Positions 56,349-63,904 of a DNA stretch of 64,000 nt are shown piece after piece. Position 1 is the stretch's first letter. The number at the start of each line of letters is the position of its first letter. The position numbers were made by a program, and so were the translations under genes. This DNA comes from Lactobacillus sp. LL6 (GTDB lineage: Bacteria; Bacillota; Bacilli; Lactobacillales; Lactobacillaceae), in assembly GCF_007570935.1 (NCBI RefSeq), contig NZ_VLLR01000002.1, forward strand, positions 1-64,000. Direction: 5' to 3'. The notes below the pieces were generated by a model. The model saw only the letters and a list, made by a program, of their open reading frames with translations, ran no database searches and had not been told where the DNA came from.

Positions 56349-56591
56349 ATGAGCAAAATTGTATTTACATTAGAATTTGCTGGTACAAACTCTAATGAAC
56401 TTGCTAATGAATATCTTCAAAAAGGCTGGATATTACTTTCTGTCGGTCCAAAATGTGTTGGAACTCTTAACAACACTGATGACCAAGCAGATTATGAAAC
56501 AGCTTATGTTGTTGGTGCTACTCAACAACAATATGAAGAATATAAAGCTGAATTAGCAGATGGAAAAAAACAATGGGATGAATTTTTATAA
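56349..56591 (+). CDS. Small phage protein, DUF1737-like
   Basis: 80 aa from MSKIVFTLEF behind GGAGGTG. The body NELANEYLQKGWILLSVGPK resembles short proteins built around a conserved NxxLxxGW segment. A promoter fits upstream (TTGTTG, 17 bp, TATAAT, 56289-56317). It is a plus-strand unit within the leftward early region. Function unknown. Confidence 0.65.
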   Translation: MSKIVFTLEFAGTNSNELANEYLQKGWILLSVGPKCVGTLNNTDDQADYETAYVVGATQQQYEEYKAELADGKKQWDEFL

Positions 56592-56599
56592 GATGACTT

Positions 56600-56800
56600 T
56601 TAATATGTTGTATCCATTGTTTTCTTCAAAAGCACTTGATTTGCATAATCGAGTGCTTTTTTTGCTTTTAAATAAGACATGGAGTTATTAATAGCAAGTT
56701 TTTTAATTTCAGTAACCATCTCTTTAATATCAGTATCTTCATCAATTAATTTATTAAGCTGATATTTATTTTCTTCTTCATCAAAAATTACTCTATACAT
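56600..56800 (-). CDS. Small early phage protein
   Basis: 66 aa, helical and acidic (EEENKYQLNKLIDEDTDIKEMV). AAAGGAG site. Function unknown. Confidence 0.6.
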   Translation of the reverse strand: MYRVIFDEEENKYQLNKLIDEDTDIKEMVTEIKKLAINNSMSYLKAKKALDYANQVLLKKTMDTTY

Positions 56801-56823
56801 CACTTACTCCTTTCATAATCTTT

Positions 56824-57013
56824 ATATCAGGGACTTGGAAACCCTAAAGCTTCCAAGTCTTTTTAAGTTCTGCGGACAATTGATTCTGAATTTTTTAAAC
56901 CTTTTTAAGGATTTAATTTGTAAATGACAAATCTTGAACACTTTGGAGTTTTTATAATTTAAACAGTTACTTAATTTCACTTAGAAACTTTAAGGCTTCC
57001 AAGTCCCTGATAT
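56824..57013. repeat. Long inverted repeat, copy 2, with terminator
   Basis: Arms 56824-56853 and 56984-57013 are inverted copies with 3 mismatches in 30, about 130 bp apart. The left arm forms a plus-strand terminator hairpin (GACTTGGAA/TTCCAAGTC). The 56801-57123 gap has no gene. Homologous to 54421-54589. Confidence 0.6.
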
Positions 57014-57123
57014 GTTTTTTGTTTATTGAGAGAACTTATAAGTTATTCTCAATAAAAAATTGTATTAAGTTTATCTGACTACTACATTCACCTTTATAAC
57101 AAGGTCACTTAAAAGTGCCCTTG

Positions 57124-57363
57124 TTAATCTTGTTCGTTTTTGGGAACATTTTGGGTAAAAAATAATGAAACTTTATCTTTACCATATCCTAACACTTTAA
57201 GCATTCTTGCTAATTCCGTAACTGATATGTTAACAACGCCTTTTTCTCGTTTTAAATAGCTTGTTCTGCTCATACCAATTTTATTAGCAAATTGCTGTTG
57301 ATCCATCCCTTTTGCAATTCTTTCTGCTTTTAATCTATTTAAATCTAATTTAAGTTCTGGCAT
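57124..57363 (-). CDS. cro: Cro-like XRE repressor
   Basis: 79 aa from MPELKLDLNRLK behind AAGGGG. HTH: MDQQQFANKIGMSRTSYLKREKG. It is first in the leftward lytic direction, divergent from cI, with repressor operators between them. One operator (TGTTC-6-GGGAACA, 57131-57148) lies in its own 3' end. Confidence 0.8.
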   Translation of the reverse strand: MPELKLDLNRLKAERIAKGMDQQQFANKIGMSRTSYLKREKGVVNISVTELARMLKVLGYGKDKVSLFFTQNVPKNEQD

Positions 57364-57393
57364 TCTATCACACCCCTTCAATCCGTTCATTTT

Positions 57394-57492
57394 CGGGAAC
57401 AATTAAATATTAGCATCTTGGTTCCCACATGTCAACAAAAAATTATATTTTTTTCACTTTAAATATCAATTTGGGAACAATAGAGTTATAAT
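57394..57492. promoter_or_regulatory. Lysogeny switch: divergent promoters with GGGAACA operators
   Basis: The leftward promoter is near-consensus: TTGACA (57435-57430), 17-bp spacer, TAATAT (57412-57407), with operator GGTTCCCA inside the spacer. The rightward cI promoter has TATAAT at 57487-57492 with TTGGGAACAA (57471-57480) just upstream. A third GGGAACAA is at 57395-57402. CI binding would shut the lytic promoter. Confidence 0.75.
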
Positions 57493-57525
57493 AATAACTA
57501 TAAATTTACTTTATAAGGAGAAAAA

Positions 57526-57894
57526 ATGAGGAACAACGACGAGATCATTGCTTATCTTGATAAATTACGAAAGCAACAAGATTTATCATTAAATGAGCTT
57601 GCAAGGGAAACTGGAATGGCTAAATCTAGTCTTTCAAGATATTTCAATAAAACTAGAGAATTTCCAATTAATAAAGTTCATCTTTTTGCTAAAGCACTAC
57701 ATACAACATCAGAAAATATATTAGGGTTCAATACTTCTAATCAAGATTCTATTGCCGACTTAAACAGCCCTATTTTAGCTTTGGATGGACATAAGATTAC
57801 AGGTGAAGAAGCAGATAATATAAGGCGCTATGCTCACTTTCTTATGCAAGACAAAAAAGAAAAGAAACAAAAAAATACTAATTCAGATGACTAG
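57526..57894 (+). CDS. cI: CI-type prophage repressor
   Basis: 122 aa with an N-terminal XRE helix-turn-helix (LSLNELARETGMAKSSLSRYF) and a short C-terminal part without a LexA-like peptidase. Repressors of this form are usually inactivated by an ImmA-type metalloprotease, which is encoded next and overlaps by eight bases. AAGGAG site. Confidence 0.85.
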   Translation: MRNNDEIIAYLDKLRKQQDLSLNELARETGMAKSSLSRYFNKTREFPINKVHLFAKALHTTSENILGFNTSNQDSIADLNSPILALDGHKITGEEADNIRRYAHFLMQDKKEKKQKNTNSDD

Positions 57895-58339
57895 TACAAA
57901 TGAATTAGTTAAAAAATTTATTGATGGATTTGCTAGTAATAATGATATTGCAGTACTTAAACAAATTTACGTTACAACTTGTTCTCTTGTAGATGACAGA
58001 ATTGTAATGCTAAATATTGCTGAAGTCCCTAAGCGTCAGCATCCCTTCTCAATAGCCCATGAGATAGCTCATATCGTTGGACATGACGTTTATTTTGACG
58101 GGGTAGCTGGATATATAACAGAAAGTGATGCCGACTACTACGCCGTTAAATTGCTTTATGATTATTGCCGTAGTATTAATTTGAAATTCAACTCTACTTT
58201 AGACTTTATAACTCAAGTTGGGATACCGACGCGCTGCTTCAATATTGCAGAAGTTGTACTTCATCCAGAACAGAAGTTAGTCTTGATATTATTTTCAAGG
58301 TATTCAAAAGATTCCTGGATAGTTAAAGCTCACCCATGA
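57887..58339 (+). CDS. immA: ImmA/IrrE-family metallopeptidase
   Basis: 150 aa; start ATG 57887 overlaps the cI stop (translational coupling). The zinc protease motif is H58-E-I-A-H62 in FSIAHEIAHIVGHD, with the third ligand region ESDADYYAVKLL. It probably cleaves CI on DNA damage and induces the prophage. Its last codons lie inside the first repeat of the iteron array. Confidence 0.85.
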   Translation: MTSTNELVKKFIDGFASNNDIAVLKQIYVTTCSLVDDRIVMLNIAEVPKRQHPFSIAHEIAHIVGHDVYFDGVAGYITESDADYYAVKLLYDYCRSINLKFNSTLDFITQVGIPTRCFNIAEVVLHPEQKLVLILFSRYSKDSWIVKAHP

Positions 58340-58457
58340 ACCCTAAAATGCTTAAAGCTCATGGATGAACCCTAACTATGATTTTACACAGGGTTATCCA
58401 CAGAATTAGAGCTCATGAGTGAACCCTAAAAAAGTTAAAGCTCACGGGTGAGCTACC
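58323..58457 (+). repeat. Four iterons with a perfect DnaA box (candidate origin)
   Basis: Units of the form TTAAAGCTCA-4-TGAACCCTAA begin at 58323, 58352, 58406 and 58435. Each has a GCTCA-4-TGA(A/G)C dyad, perfect in the fourth. The gaps are 29, 54 and 29 bp, and the perfect DnaA box TTATCCACA (58394-58402) is in the central gap. An AT-rich stretch follows. The layout is like a replication origin or a multi-site operator. Confidence 0.55.
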
Positions 58458-58570
58458 TATTCCATCTAGAAGAGATAGAAATATAAATAAATAATAAATA
58501 CGCGCGCGTGCGCGCGAATAACATAATTAAATTAATTTGTCTAGTAAAATTATTAAATATTATAAATTAG

Positions 58571-58668
58571 TTGACACGTGCTACTTAACTTGATAAACTT
58601 TAATTAATCAAGTTAAGTGGTTGCTATGCGACCGTACCGAAAAGGGCATGTGTAGACATGCCCTTTTT
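58571..58668 (+). ncRNA. Leader/sRNA before the AbiF-family gene, with terminator
   Basis: TTGACA (58571-58576), 17-bp spacer, TAAACT. Across the start is a perfect 12-bp inverted repeat ACTTAACTTGAT/ATCAAGTTAAGT (58583-58594, 58607-58618). About 60 nt later is a perfect 10-bp terminator AAGGGCATGT/ACATGCCCTT (58642-58651, 58656-58665) with T-run. Most transcripts should stop before the downstream gene. Confidence 0.55.
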
Positions 58669-58689
58669 GTGTTACTGAAAGGAGAATTC

Positions 58690-59721
58690 ATGGCATCCCC
58701 CGATAAACCATTTCTTACAATAGATCAACAAATAGCATTATTAAAAAGTAGAAATTTACTAATTCCTAATGAACAAGAAGCAAGTAGAAACTTATTAAGC
58801 TATGGCTATTATGAGATAATCAATGGCTATAAAGACTGCTTTTTAGACTCTTCCTCAGATAATGAAGAAATATTTAAAAGTGAAACAACTTTTGATCATG
58901 TTTTTGCACTGTTTACTTTGGATAGAAATATTAGAACTCAAGTTATGGCTGCATTAGAAAACTTTGAAGCTAATTTAAGACAAGCTATTGCTTATACTAT
59001 TTCTGAAGATTTCTCATACAAACAAGATGAATACCTTAAACGTACTTTATACAGAACTGGACGGCGACAATATTCGAGGTCGGAGCACAGACAAGCTTAT
59101 CCAATTGATACTCTTTTAAATGTACTAAATGGAATTACTCATTCAAATACGGAACCATTTAAACATTATAGAGAACATTATCAAAATATTCCTCCTTGGA
59201 TAATCATTAAAAAATTGAATTTTGGAAACCTAATTTGGTGGTTTAGATTACTAAAAAATCCTCAAAAACTAAAAGTAATATCTAGATTAACTGGAATGGA
59301 AATTCCAATAGTTGAAGAAATACCTAACTTTTCAGACGGAATATCTTCCCTTTTATCACTGTATTTAAATTATAGAAATACTGCTGCTCATGGTGGAAGA
59401 ATATTTAGCAATACTTCTGAAAGGCATGCCTTAGAATATAATCAAGTAATACATAATTTACTTAATGTTACTCCCGCTGACTACAGAGCTGGTAAAGGAA
59501 AAAGCAGATTAGGTGTGATGGCGAATTCTTTATATCTGTTTCAAGATAAAACTGCTTATAGTGAATTGAAAATTGGACTAAATGTTTATGTTAAGCAATA
59601 TCTGCAGTTTCATCCCGAGGATAAGGAATACTTATTAACAAAAATGGAACTAGATGATGAATACTTCAATTTATCTCTTCCAGGAAATTCAGAGACCAAT
59701 TCGGATGATATCCTAGAATAA
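58690..59721 (+). CDS. Abi_2/AbiF-family HEPN protein
   Basis: 343 aa; ATG behind AAAGGAG. Family signature near the start: LTIDQQIALLKSRNLLIPNEQEA-type lead and LLSYGYYEIINGYKD; then LDRNIRTQVMAALENFEANLRQAI; the HEPN active site R229-NTAA-H234 in NYRNTAAHGGR. AbiD/AbiF proteins abort phage growth, and HEPN members act as RNases. As far as I know AbiF-type proteins are linked to a nearby structured RNA and to the origin of Cas13. Candidate RNAs flank it on both sides. Confidence 0.85.
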   Translation: MASPDKPFLTIDQQIALLKSRNLLIPNEQEASRNLLSYGYYEIINGYKDCFLDSSSDNEEIFKSETTFDHVFALFTLDRNIRTQVMAALENFEANLRQAIAYTISEDFSYKQDEYLKRTLYRTGRRQYSRSEHRQAYPIDTLLNVLNGITHSNTEPFKHYREHYQNIPPWIIIKKLNFGNLIWWFRLLKNPQKLKVISRLTGMEIPIVEEIPNFSDGISSLLSLYLNYRNTAAHGGRIFSNTSERHALEYNQVIHNLLNVTPADYRAGKGKSRLGVMANSLYLFQDKTAYSELKIGLNVYVKQYLQFHPEDKEYLLTKMELDDEYFNLSLPGNSETNSDDILE

Positions 59722-59727
59722 TGGCAA

Positions 59728-59811
59728 AATAAAAAGCCCTTACGCAAAGCGCAAGAGCAATTGATTTGGGTCAAACCCAAACCCGCTGTCTTAGATGATG
59801 CTTTAATTATA
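59728..59811 (-). ncRNA. Minus-strand sRNA behind the AbiF-family gene
   Basis: The minus strand has an extended -10 (TGC-TATAAT, box at 59811-59806). Then come a perfect hairpin TTTGGGT-TTG-ACCCAAA (59781-59765) and a 10-bp terminator (59758-59749 with 59745-59736) with T-run. The stem has two mismatches on the plus strand that become G-U pairs on the minus strand, so the RNA is minus-strand. Length about 72 nt. It may be the AbiF-linked RNA. Confidence 0.6.
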
Positions 59812-59893
59812 GCATATCACTTAATAAGCGGAAACTTGTCCAATATCCTGAAGACAATAAAAGCTGGAAAATTAAACTTTGGAGGTTCATTCA

Positions 59894-60592
59894 ATGAACA
59901 AGAAATTAATTATAAGCACTGTGGCTTCAATTGCATTAGTAAGTAGTTTTAACTTCATGGCAAACATGCCATCAGAAAACACTAAAGTTGTCCAAGCTGC
60001 TAAAACCAAAAAGCAACGTTACTCTAACAAATTTTACAAAGTAAAAGTAACTAAAAAAACTGCTTATTATAAACTAAGCAAAAATAAAAAAGGAGCTAAA
60101 GTTGGCTATTTAAAACCAGGAAAAGTTATTTTTATTCGAGCTAATGGTAGCAAAGTTGGATGGAAAGTTGGCAAGAATAATAAATATTGCGTAATGAGAA
60201 GTTCAAAAGACTATTCATGGTTTACTACTAACCTTAAAAGTAAACACACAACGACCAAAGTAATTACAACAACTAAGGTCATTGAAGAACTTCCAAACAC
60301 AGAAGTCGAAGCAGAAGAAAATACTTCAACTACCCCGTCAGCACCATTACTTTCAACTGAAGAAATTAATTTTTTAAAAAATCCAAGTGTAGGAAATATT
60401 GAAAAATTTGATAAAGTTTTAGCAATGCCAACTAAAAAACGCCATGCTGCAGAAAATATTTTGATGGAGCAAATGGGTTTAACCCAAGGTAATTGGTCTG
60501 CGGTTTCTTATGATCAATTTGAAAAACAAATTATGCACATATCAAATTCTGCAAATAGTATTAAAAACACTATTTTAGGAAATAACCAATAA
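59894..60592 (+). CDS. Secreted SLAP-like moron protein
   Basis: 232 aa; ATG behind GGAGG. Signal peptide ~1-35 (LIISTVASIALVSSFNFMA ... VQAA). An SLAP/SH3-like domain follows (FYKVKVTKKTAYYKLSKNKK; VGYLKPGKVIFIRANGS), then a Thr-rich linker and a helical C-terminal part. It is probably expressed in the lysogen and sits at the cell surface. Function unknown. Confidence 0.7.
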   Translation: MNKKLIISTVASIALVSSFNFMANMPSENTKVVQAAKTKKQRYSNKFYKVKVTKKTAYYKLSKNKKGAKVGYLKPGKVIFIRANGSKVGWKVGKNNKYCVMRSSKDYSWFTTNLKSKHTTTKVITTTKVIEELPNTEVEAEENTSTTPSAPLLSTEEINFLKNPSVGNIEKFDKVLAMPTKKRHAAENILMEQMGLTQGNWSAVSYDQFEKQIMHISNSANSIKNTILGNNQ

Positions 60593-60593
60593 C

Positions 60594-60705
60594 AAAAAAT
60601 CCCACGGTACGGGAATACCATGGGACAATGACCTGGTGCGGGAACACCAGAACTAAATCGTAATCAGAAAAAATTGTCAGCAACTTTTTCTGCCCTTTTA
60701 TTATA
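60594..60705 (-). ncRNA. Minus-strand sRNA behind the secreted-protein gene
   Basis: Extended -10 TGA-TATAAT (box 60705-60700). Three hairpins: CAGAAAAA/TTTTTCTG; CTGGTG/CACCAG (60650-60633); and a terminator CCCATGGTA/TACCGTGGG (60624-60616 with 60609-60601) followed by T6. The terminator stem has a C-A mismatch on the plus strand but a U-G pair on the minus strand. The last two hairpins both display TTCCCG in the loop. About 100 nt. Confidence 0.6.
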
Positions 60706-60761
60706 TCAAAGAGCAGTTAATTTTGTTGTACATTTTTGATATTTTAAAAGGAGTTTTTATT

Positions 60762-61925
60762 ATGTGGACTCAAAAGCTCAAAAATGGCAAAGTTAGTTTT
60801 CGTGAAAATTGGAAGAATCCTCTCACCGGTAAATGGCAACAAGTCAGTGTAAGGTATGCTAAAGATACACGGAGAACACGAAAAGAAGCACAATTAATTC
60901 TAGACGAAAAGATTCGAAAAAAATTAGATGGTGTTCAAAACAATAATACCGATATCATTTTTCATGATCTTAAAAATAAATATCTTAAGCTTGCAAAAAA
61001 ACAATTGTCTCCCACTTCCTATAAACTCTATTACTCTAACCTAAATAGAATAGACAAAGATTGGGGTAAAGGAATTATTGTTAAAAATATAACCAATCAA
61101 TTTTTAAATAAGTATTTTGAAGGATTGCTTTATAATCGTGGCTTATCCAATGGTGCTACCAAAGTTTGTATTCACGCTCTAAGTAGCTGTTTTAACTTTG
61201 GAGTTAAGTATGGCTATATTAACCAAAATACGGTTCACAACATAAAAATTAGCTTTAAAAACGAAGCTCAAGAAAAAAATGCTGAAATTCAAAACAAATA
61301 TTTGGAAGATTCAGAATTTCAAAAAATATTAAAGTTTTGTGATAAACATAAACGAAAAGACGTAAAAGATGTGGTCCTTTGGATATATCTCACTGGTATG
61401 AGATTTGGAGAAGTAGCAGCACTACAAAAGAAAAATATTTTTAAAGATGCTGATGGTCACTGGTATGCTACTGTTTGTGGTACTCTTTATTATGACTCTA
61501 ACCTTAAGAAATGGATAAAAAGTAAAAATGCAAAATCCGCTGCCGGAAATCGCGAAGTTTTACTATCAGACGAAGCTTTACAATTAGCAAAAGCACATTG
61601 TAAAAATAAAAAAGCTGATGAATTTATTTTTAAAAACCGATATAATCGAGTCTGGCAAACAACAAGTCTAGATGTTTACTTAAAAAAGGTTCAATCTGAA
61701 ACTCATATACGCAAAAGACTTACAACCCATATCTTTAGACATACTCATGTTTCAAAATTAGCTGATATGGGCATTCCTCTTTATGTTATCCAAAGACGTG
61801 TTGGCCATGGAAGTTCTAGAATTACAGAGCAAATTTATCTTCATGTTACTAAACATGCCAAAAATAATTTAGCTTCAAAACTAGAAAGTTTTACGGATTC
61901 TTTACGGATTTCAGGTAAAAAATAA
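60762..61925 (+). CDS. int: Tyrosine integrase
   Basis: 387 aa; ATG behind AAAAGGAG. N-terminal AP2-like arm-binding domain (KNGKVSFRENWKNPLTGKW), core-binding domain (~60-165), catalytic domain with R214 (TGMRFGE), H323-x-x-R326 (HIFRHTH), H349 (VGHGS) and nucleophile Y359 (EQIYLH). It recombines attP and attB. Its 3' end contains the right-arm sites TTTACGGATT, so coding and binding sites overlap. Confidence 0.93.
   Translation: MWTQKLKNGKVSFRENWKNPLTGKWQQVSVRYAKDTRRTRKEAQLILDEKIRKKLDGVQNNNTDIIFHDLKNKYLKLAKKQLSPTSYKLYYSNLNRIDKDWGKGIIVKNITNQFLNKYFEGLLYNRGLSNGATKVCIHALSSCFNFGVKYGYINQNTVHNIKISFKNEAQEKNAEIQNKYLEDSEFQKILKFCDKHKRKDVKDVVLWIYLTGMRFGEVAALQKKNIFKDADGHWYATVCGTLYYDSNLKKWIKSKNAKSAAGNREVLLSDEALQLAKAHCKNKKADEFIFKNRYNRVWQTTSLDVYLKKVQSETHIRKRLTTHIFRHTHVSKLADMGIPLYVIQRRVGHGSSRITEQIYLHVTKHAKNNLASKLESFTDSLRISGKK
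61890..61910 (+). repeat. Integrase arm-type sites, right arm
   Basis: Two direct TTTACGGATT copies (61890-61899, 61901-61910), same 11-bp step as on the left arm at 18576-18596. They lie within the last codons of int, 83 bp before attR. Confidence 0.7.
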
Positions 61926-61992
61926 AGCAAATCATTTCTTTAAATCATTGAGCCCGTAAGGCTGAATAAAAAATCAAGTCTAAACTTAATAC

Positions 61993-62115
61993 ATATTCCA
62001 TATTTTTATTTAATTCATATTTATTTTAGCAAGATTCACCTCTAAATATTGCTAAAAGTTATATCACTCATATTCATATAAATAAAAGGAAGACCTATGT
62101 GACCTTCCTTTTATT
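61993..62115. repeat. attR: right copy of the 123-bp attachment repeat
   Basis: Direct repeat of 18318-18440 with one mismatch. Its right end carries the hairpin AAAAGGAAG...CTTCCTTTT, which serves as the terminator of cas2 ten bases away. Confidence 0.9.
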
Positions 62116-62124
62116 TATATTGGT

Positions 62125-62409
62125 TTAAAAGAAGTTATCGGTTAATTCACTCAAATCTGTACCCATAAATTCTTTTTTCAACCATTTTTTATTATTATTC
62201 TTAAAAATAATAACTGAATCAATATCCTTACGAAGCCAGTTATCAAGTTCTGACTTTAGTTTTTCTAACTGTGCTTTTGTTAATTCTCCTTCAAAAACTG
62301 ATTTCTGAACATGACTTAAATATTTTTTACATATTTTAAAAACATGTCGAGATACCTTAGCTCCCAGTTTATCCTCCAATGAAATATCATAAACTAATAT
62401 TATATACAT
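62125..62409 (-). CDS. cas2: CRISPR-associated endonuclease Cas2
   Basis: 94 aa with the ferredoxin-like Cas2 core: MYIILVYDIS (catalytic-type Asp), CKKYLSHVQKSVFEGELTKAQ, SVIIFKNNNKKW. It forms the integration complex with Cas1. The start MYIILVYD is chosen over an upstream codon because the family begins there. Three bases after cas1; followed by the att repeat. Confidence 0.9.
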   Translation of the reverse strand: MYIILVYDISLEDKLGAKVSRHVFKICKKYLSHVQKSVFEGELTKAQLEKLKSELDNWLRKDIDSVIIFKNNNKKWLKKEFMGTDLSELTDNFF

Positions 62410-62411
62410 AA

Positions 62412-63401
62412 TTACCACCAAATTTTAAATGGTTCATAGACCTCACCCTCAATTAAAGATTTAATTATTTTATAGCATTCTAATCTAATCAAATGGCGAT
62501 ATGAAATCTCTCGGTGTAAGGTCCGATGACGTATTTTATTTTTTAAATAATTATCATATTCACGTAAAATCTTTTGCTTTCCTTTAGTCTTTAAATAACA
62601 GTAATTAGATTTTTGTTCAAAATCCTTTTCAGTAATTATTTTTTTATTAATCAAAGAAAAAATCAACCTGTCTACAATAAGTGGCTTAAATATTTCTGAT
62701 ATATCTAAGCATAATGAAAATCGACGTTCCATAGTGGTATGAAGATAACTAATTGTTGGATTAAGTTGCGTAACGTAAATCTCCGATATACAAGTTGTAT
62801 ACATTAATGTATTTAAAAAGGAAATCAATGTGTTTACCATATTATCTGGTGGTCGTCTAATACGCTTAATAAAATCTGCCTTTCCATTGAAGATAGTATT
62901 CCAGGCACTATAATATGACTTATGAATTAAACCTTCTAATCCCATTAGTTCTTTAATATTTTGTACGCTATTAATTCTTCTCTGCAACTCTTCTATATCA
63001 TTAATATAAGATTTTAAATCAAATTTCTTTCGATTATAATATTTTAAATTTCTAAGCAAATTTTGTGTAGCTCCCAGTACAAACTTCTTAGCATAATATA
63101 ATCGTCTTGTACTATTTTCATAAGCCATCACTTGTCTAATTAACAGGGTACCGGATACATTCTGTTCTCGAGGATAAAATGAACCTGTATAATAACCATA
63201 ATAGTTGAAAAAGTGAATCGGAATTTTATTTTGAGATAAATAATTCAAGCAATCTGTATTCACTTGTAATTTACCAAATATATAAATATCTCTTGTAACT
63301 TCTATTTTTAAATCTTTATATTTACCATCATCTTTAATCATTCTGATAGTATTATCTTTTCTTTCGAGTTTTCCGCTTGAAAATAAATAATAATCTTCCA
63401 T
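62412..63401 (-). CDS. cas1: CRISPR-associated integrase Cas1
   Basis: About 329 aa. Catalytic triad region: E near residue 155 (MGLEGLIHKSYY), H near 219 (TISYLHTTMERRFSL) and the acidic DISEIFKP near 232. It inserts new spacers with Cas2. GTG at 63413, overlapping the cas4 stop, is an alternative start. The style resembles type I-B, but the subtype cannot be fixed without effector genes. Confidence 0.92.
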   Translation of the reverse strand: MEDYYLFSSGKLERKDNTIRMIKDDGKYKDLKIEVTRDIYIFGKLQVNTDCLNYLSQNKIPIHFFNYYGYYTGSFYPREQNVSGTLLIRQVMAYENSTRRLYYAKKFVLGATQNLLRNLKYYNRKKFDLKSYINDIEELQRRINSVQNIKELMGLEGLIHKSYYSAWNTIFNGKADFIKRIRRPPDNMVNTLISFLNTLMYTTCISEIYVTQLNPTISYLHTTMERRFSLCLDISEIFKPLIVDRLIFSLINKKIITEKDFEQKSNYCYLKTKGKQKILREYDNYLKNKIRHRTLHREISYRHLIRLECYKIIKSLIEGEVYEPFKIWW

Positions 63402-63409
63402 AATTGAAC

Positions 63410-63904
63410 TCACTTAGAAAAACAGTATTCATAAAATGCACATGACTTACATATTGGCATAAGATGGGGCTTTTCAGGCTTTTTTTGTTCACAAATATAT
63501 TTTATATCTGCAATATATTTTTCCATTTGTCTCTGATCATTATCCATATAATCAACTTTCACACACTTTTTAAGCAAAGGATAATCTAATAACCCCTTTG
63601 AAATATTTATCCCTTTTTTACGTAAATAATAAATGTAATACTTTAATTGCCAAATAGCTGCTGGCTCAATTGCATTACTTTTCTTAACTTCATGAACAGT
63701 TTGCCAATTTTGAATTAAATCAATATTCACTTGATTATCCATAGCAACATGGTGAAGCCCTTCATTTACATAACTTGTTTTATCAAGTATGTTTCCAAGT
63801 TGAACTTTTTGACTAGTCTCTTCAAATTGAATTTGATGAGTAAAGAGCCATAACTTTCTTTTACAAACAAAATAGTAATTTACCATATTTCCAGTAACAC
63901 GCAT
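63410..63904 (-). CDS. cas4: CRISPR-associated exonuclease Cas4
   Basis: 164 aa; start MRVTGNMVNYY. First cysteine in VCKRKLWLF, nuclease motif with HEVKKS, and C-terminal CKSCAFYEYC; together the cysteines hold an iron-sulfur cluster. Cas4 trims prespacers and checks the PAM for Cas1-Cas2. First visible gene of the adaptation operon; a TATAAT box lies upstream within the last 100 bases of the window. Confidence 0.9.
   Translation of the reverse strand: MRVTGNMVNYYFVCKRKLWLFTHQIQFEETSQKVQLGNILDKTSYVNEGLHHVAMDNQVNIDLIQNWQTVHEVKKSNAIEPAAIWQLKYYIYYLRKKGINISKGLLDYPLLKKCVKVDYMDNDQRQMEKYIADIKYICEQKKPEKPHLMPICKSCAFYEYCFSK

Larger units (their letters stand above)
18318..62115. mobile_element. Complete siphovirus prophage, cos-type, inserted after cas2
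   Basis: Bounded by a 123-bp direct repeat with one mismatch. It contains a tyrosine integrase at the right end, CI/Cro/ImmA-type lysogeny control, replication, terminase, HK97-type head, non-contractile tail, baseplate and lysis genes in the usual order. Every structural gene seems intact except for the intron-split tape measure. The element is about 43.7 kb. Its morons include HicAB, an AbiF-family protein and an exported protein. Confidence 0.95.

Noticed and set aside
58323-58457. Repeats resembling a short CRISPR array
   Set aside because: Units are dyadic, irregularly spaced (29, 54, 29 bp), have conserved rather than unique intervals, overlap the immA stop codon and include a DnaA box.
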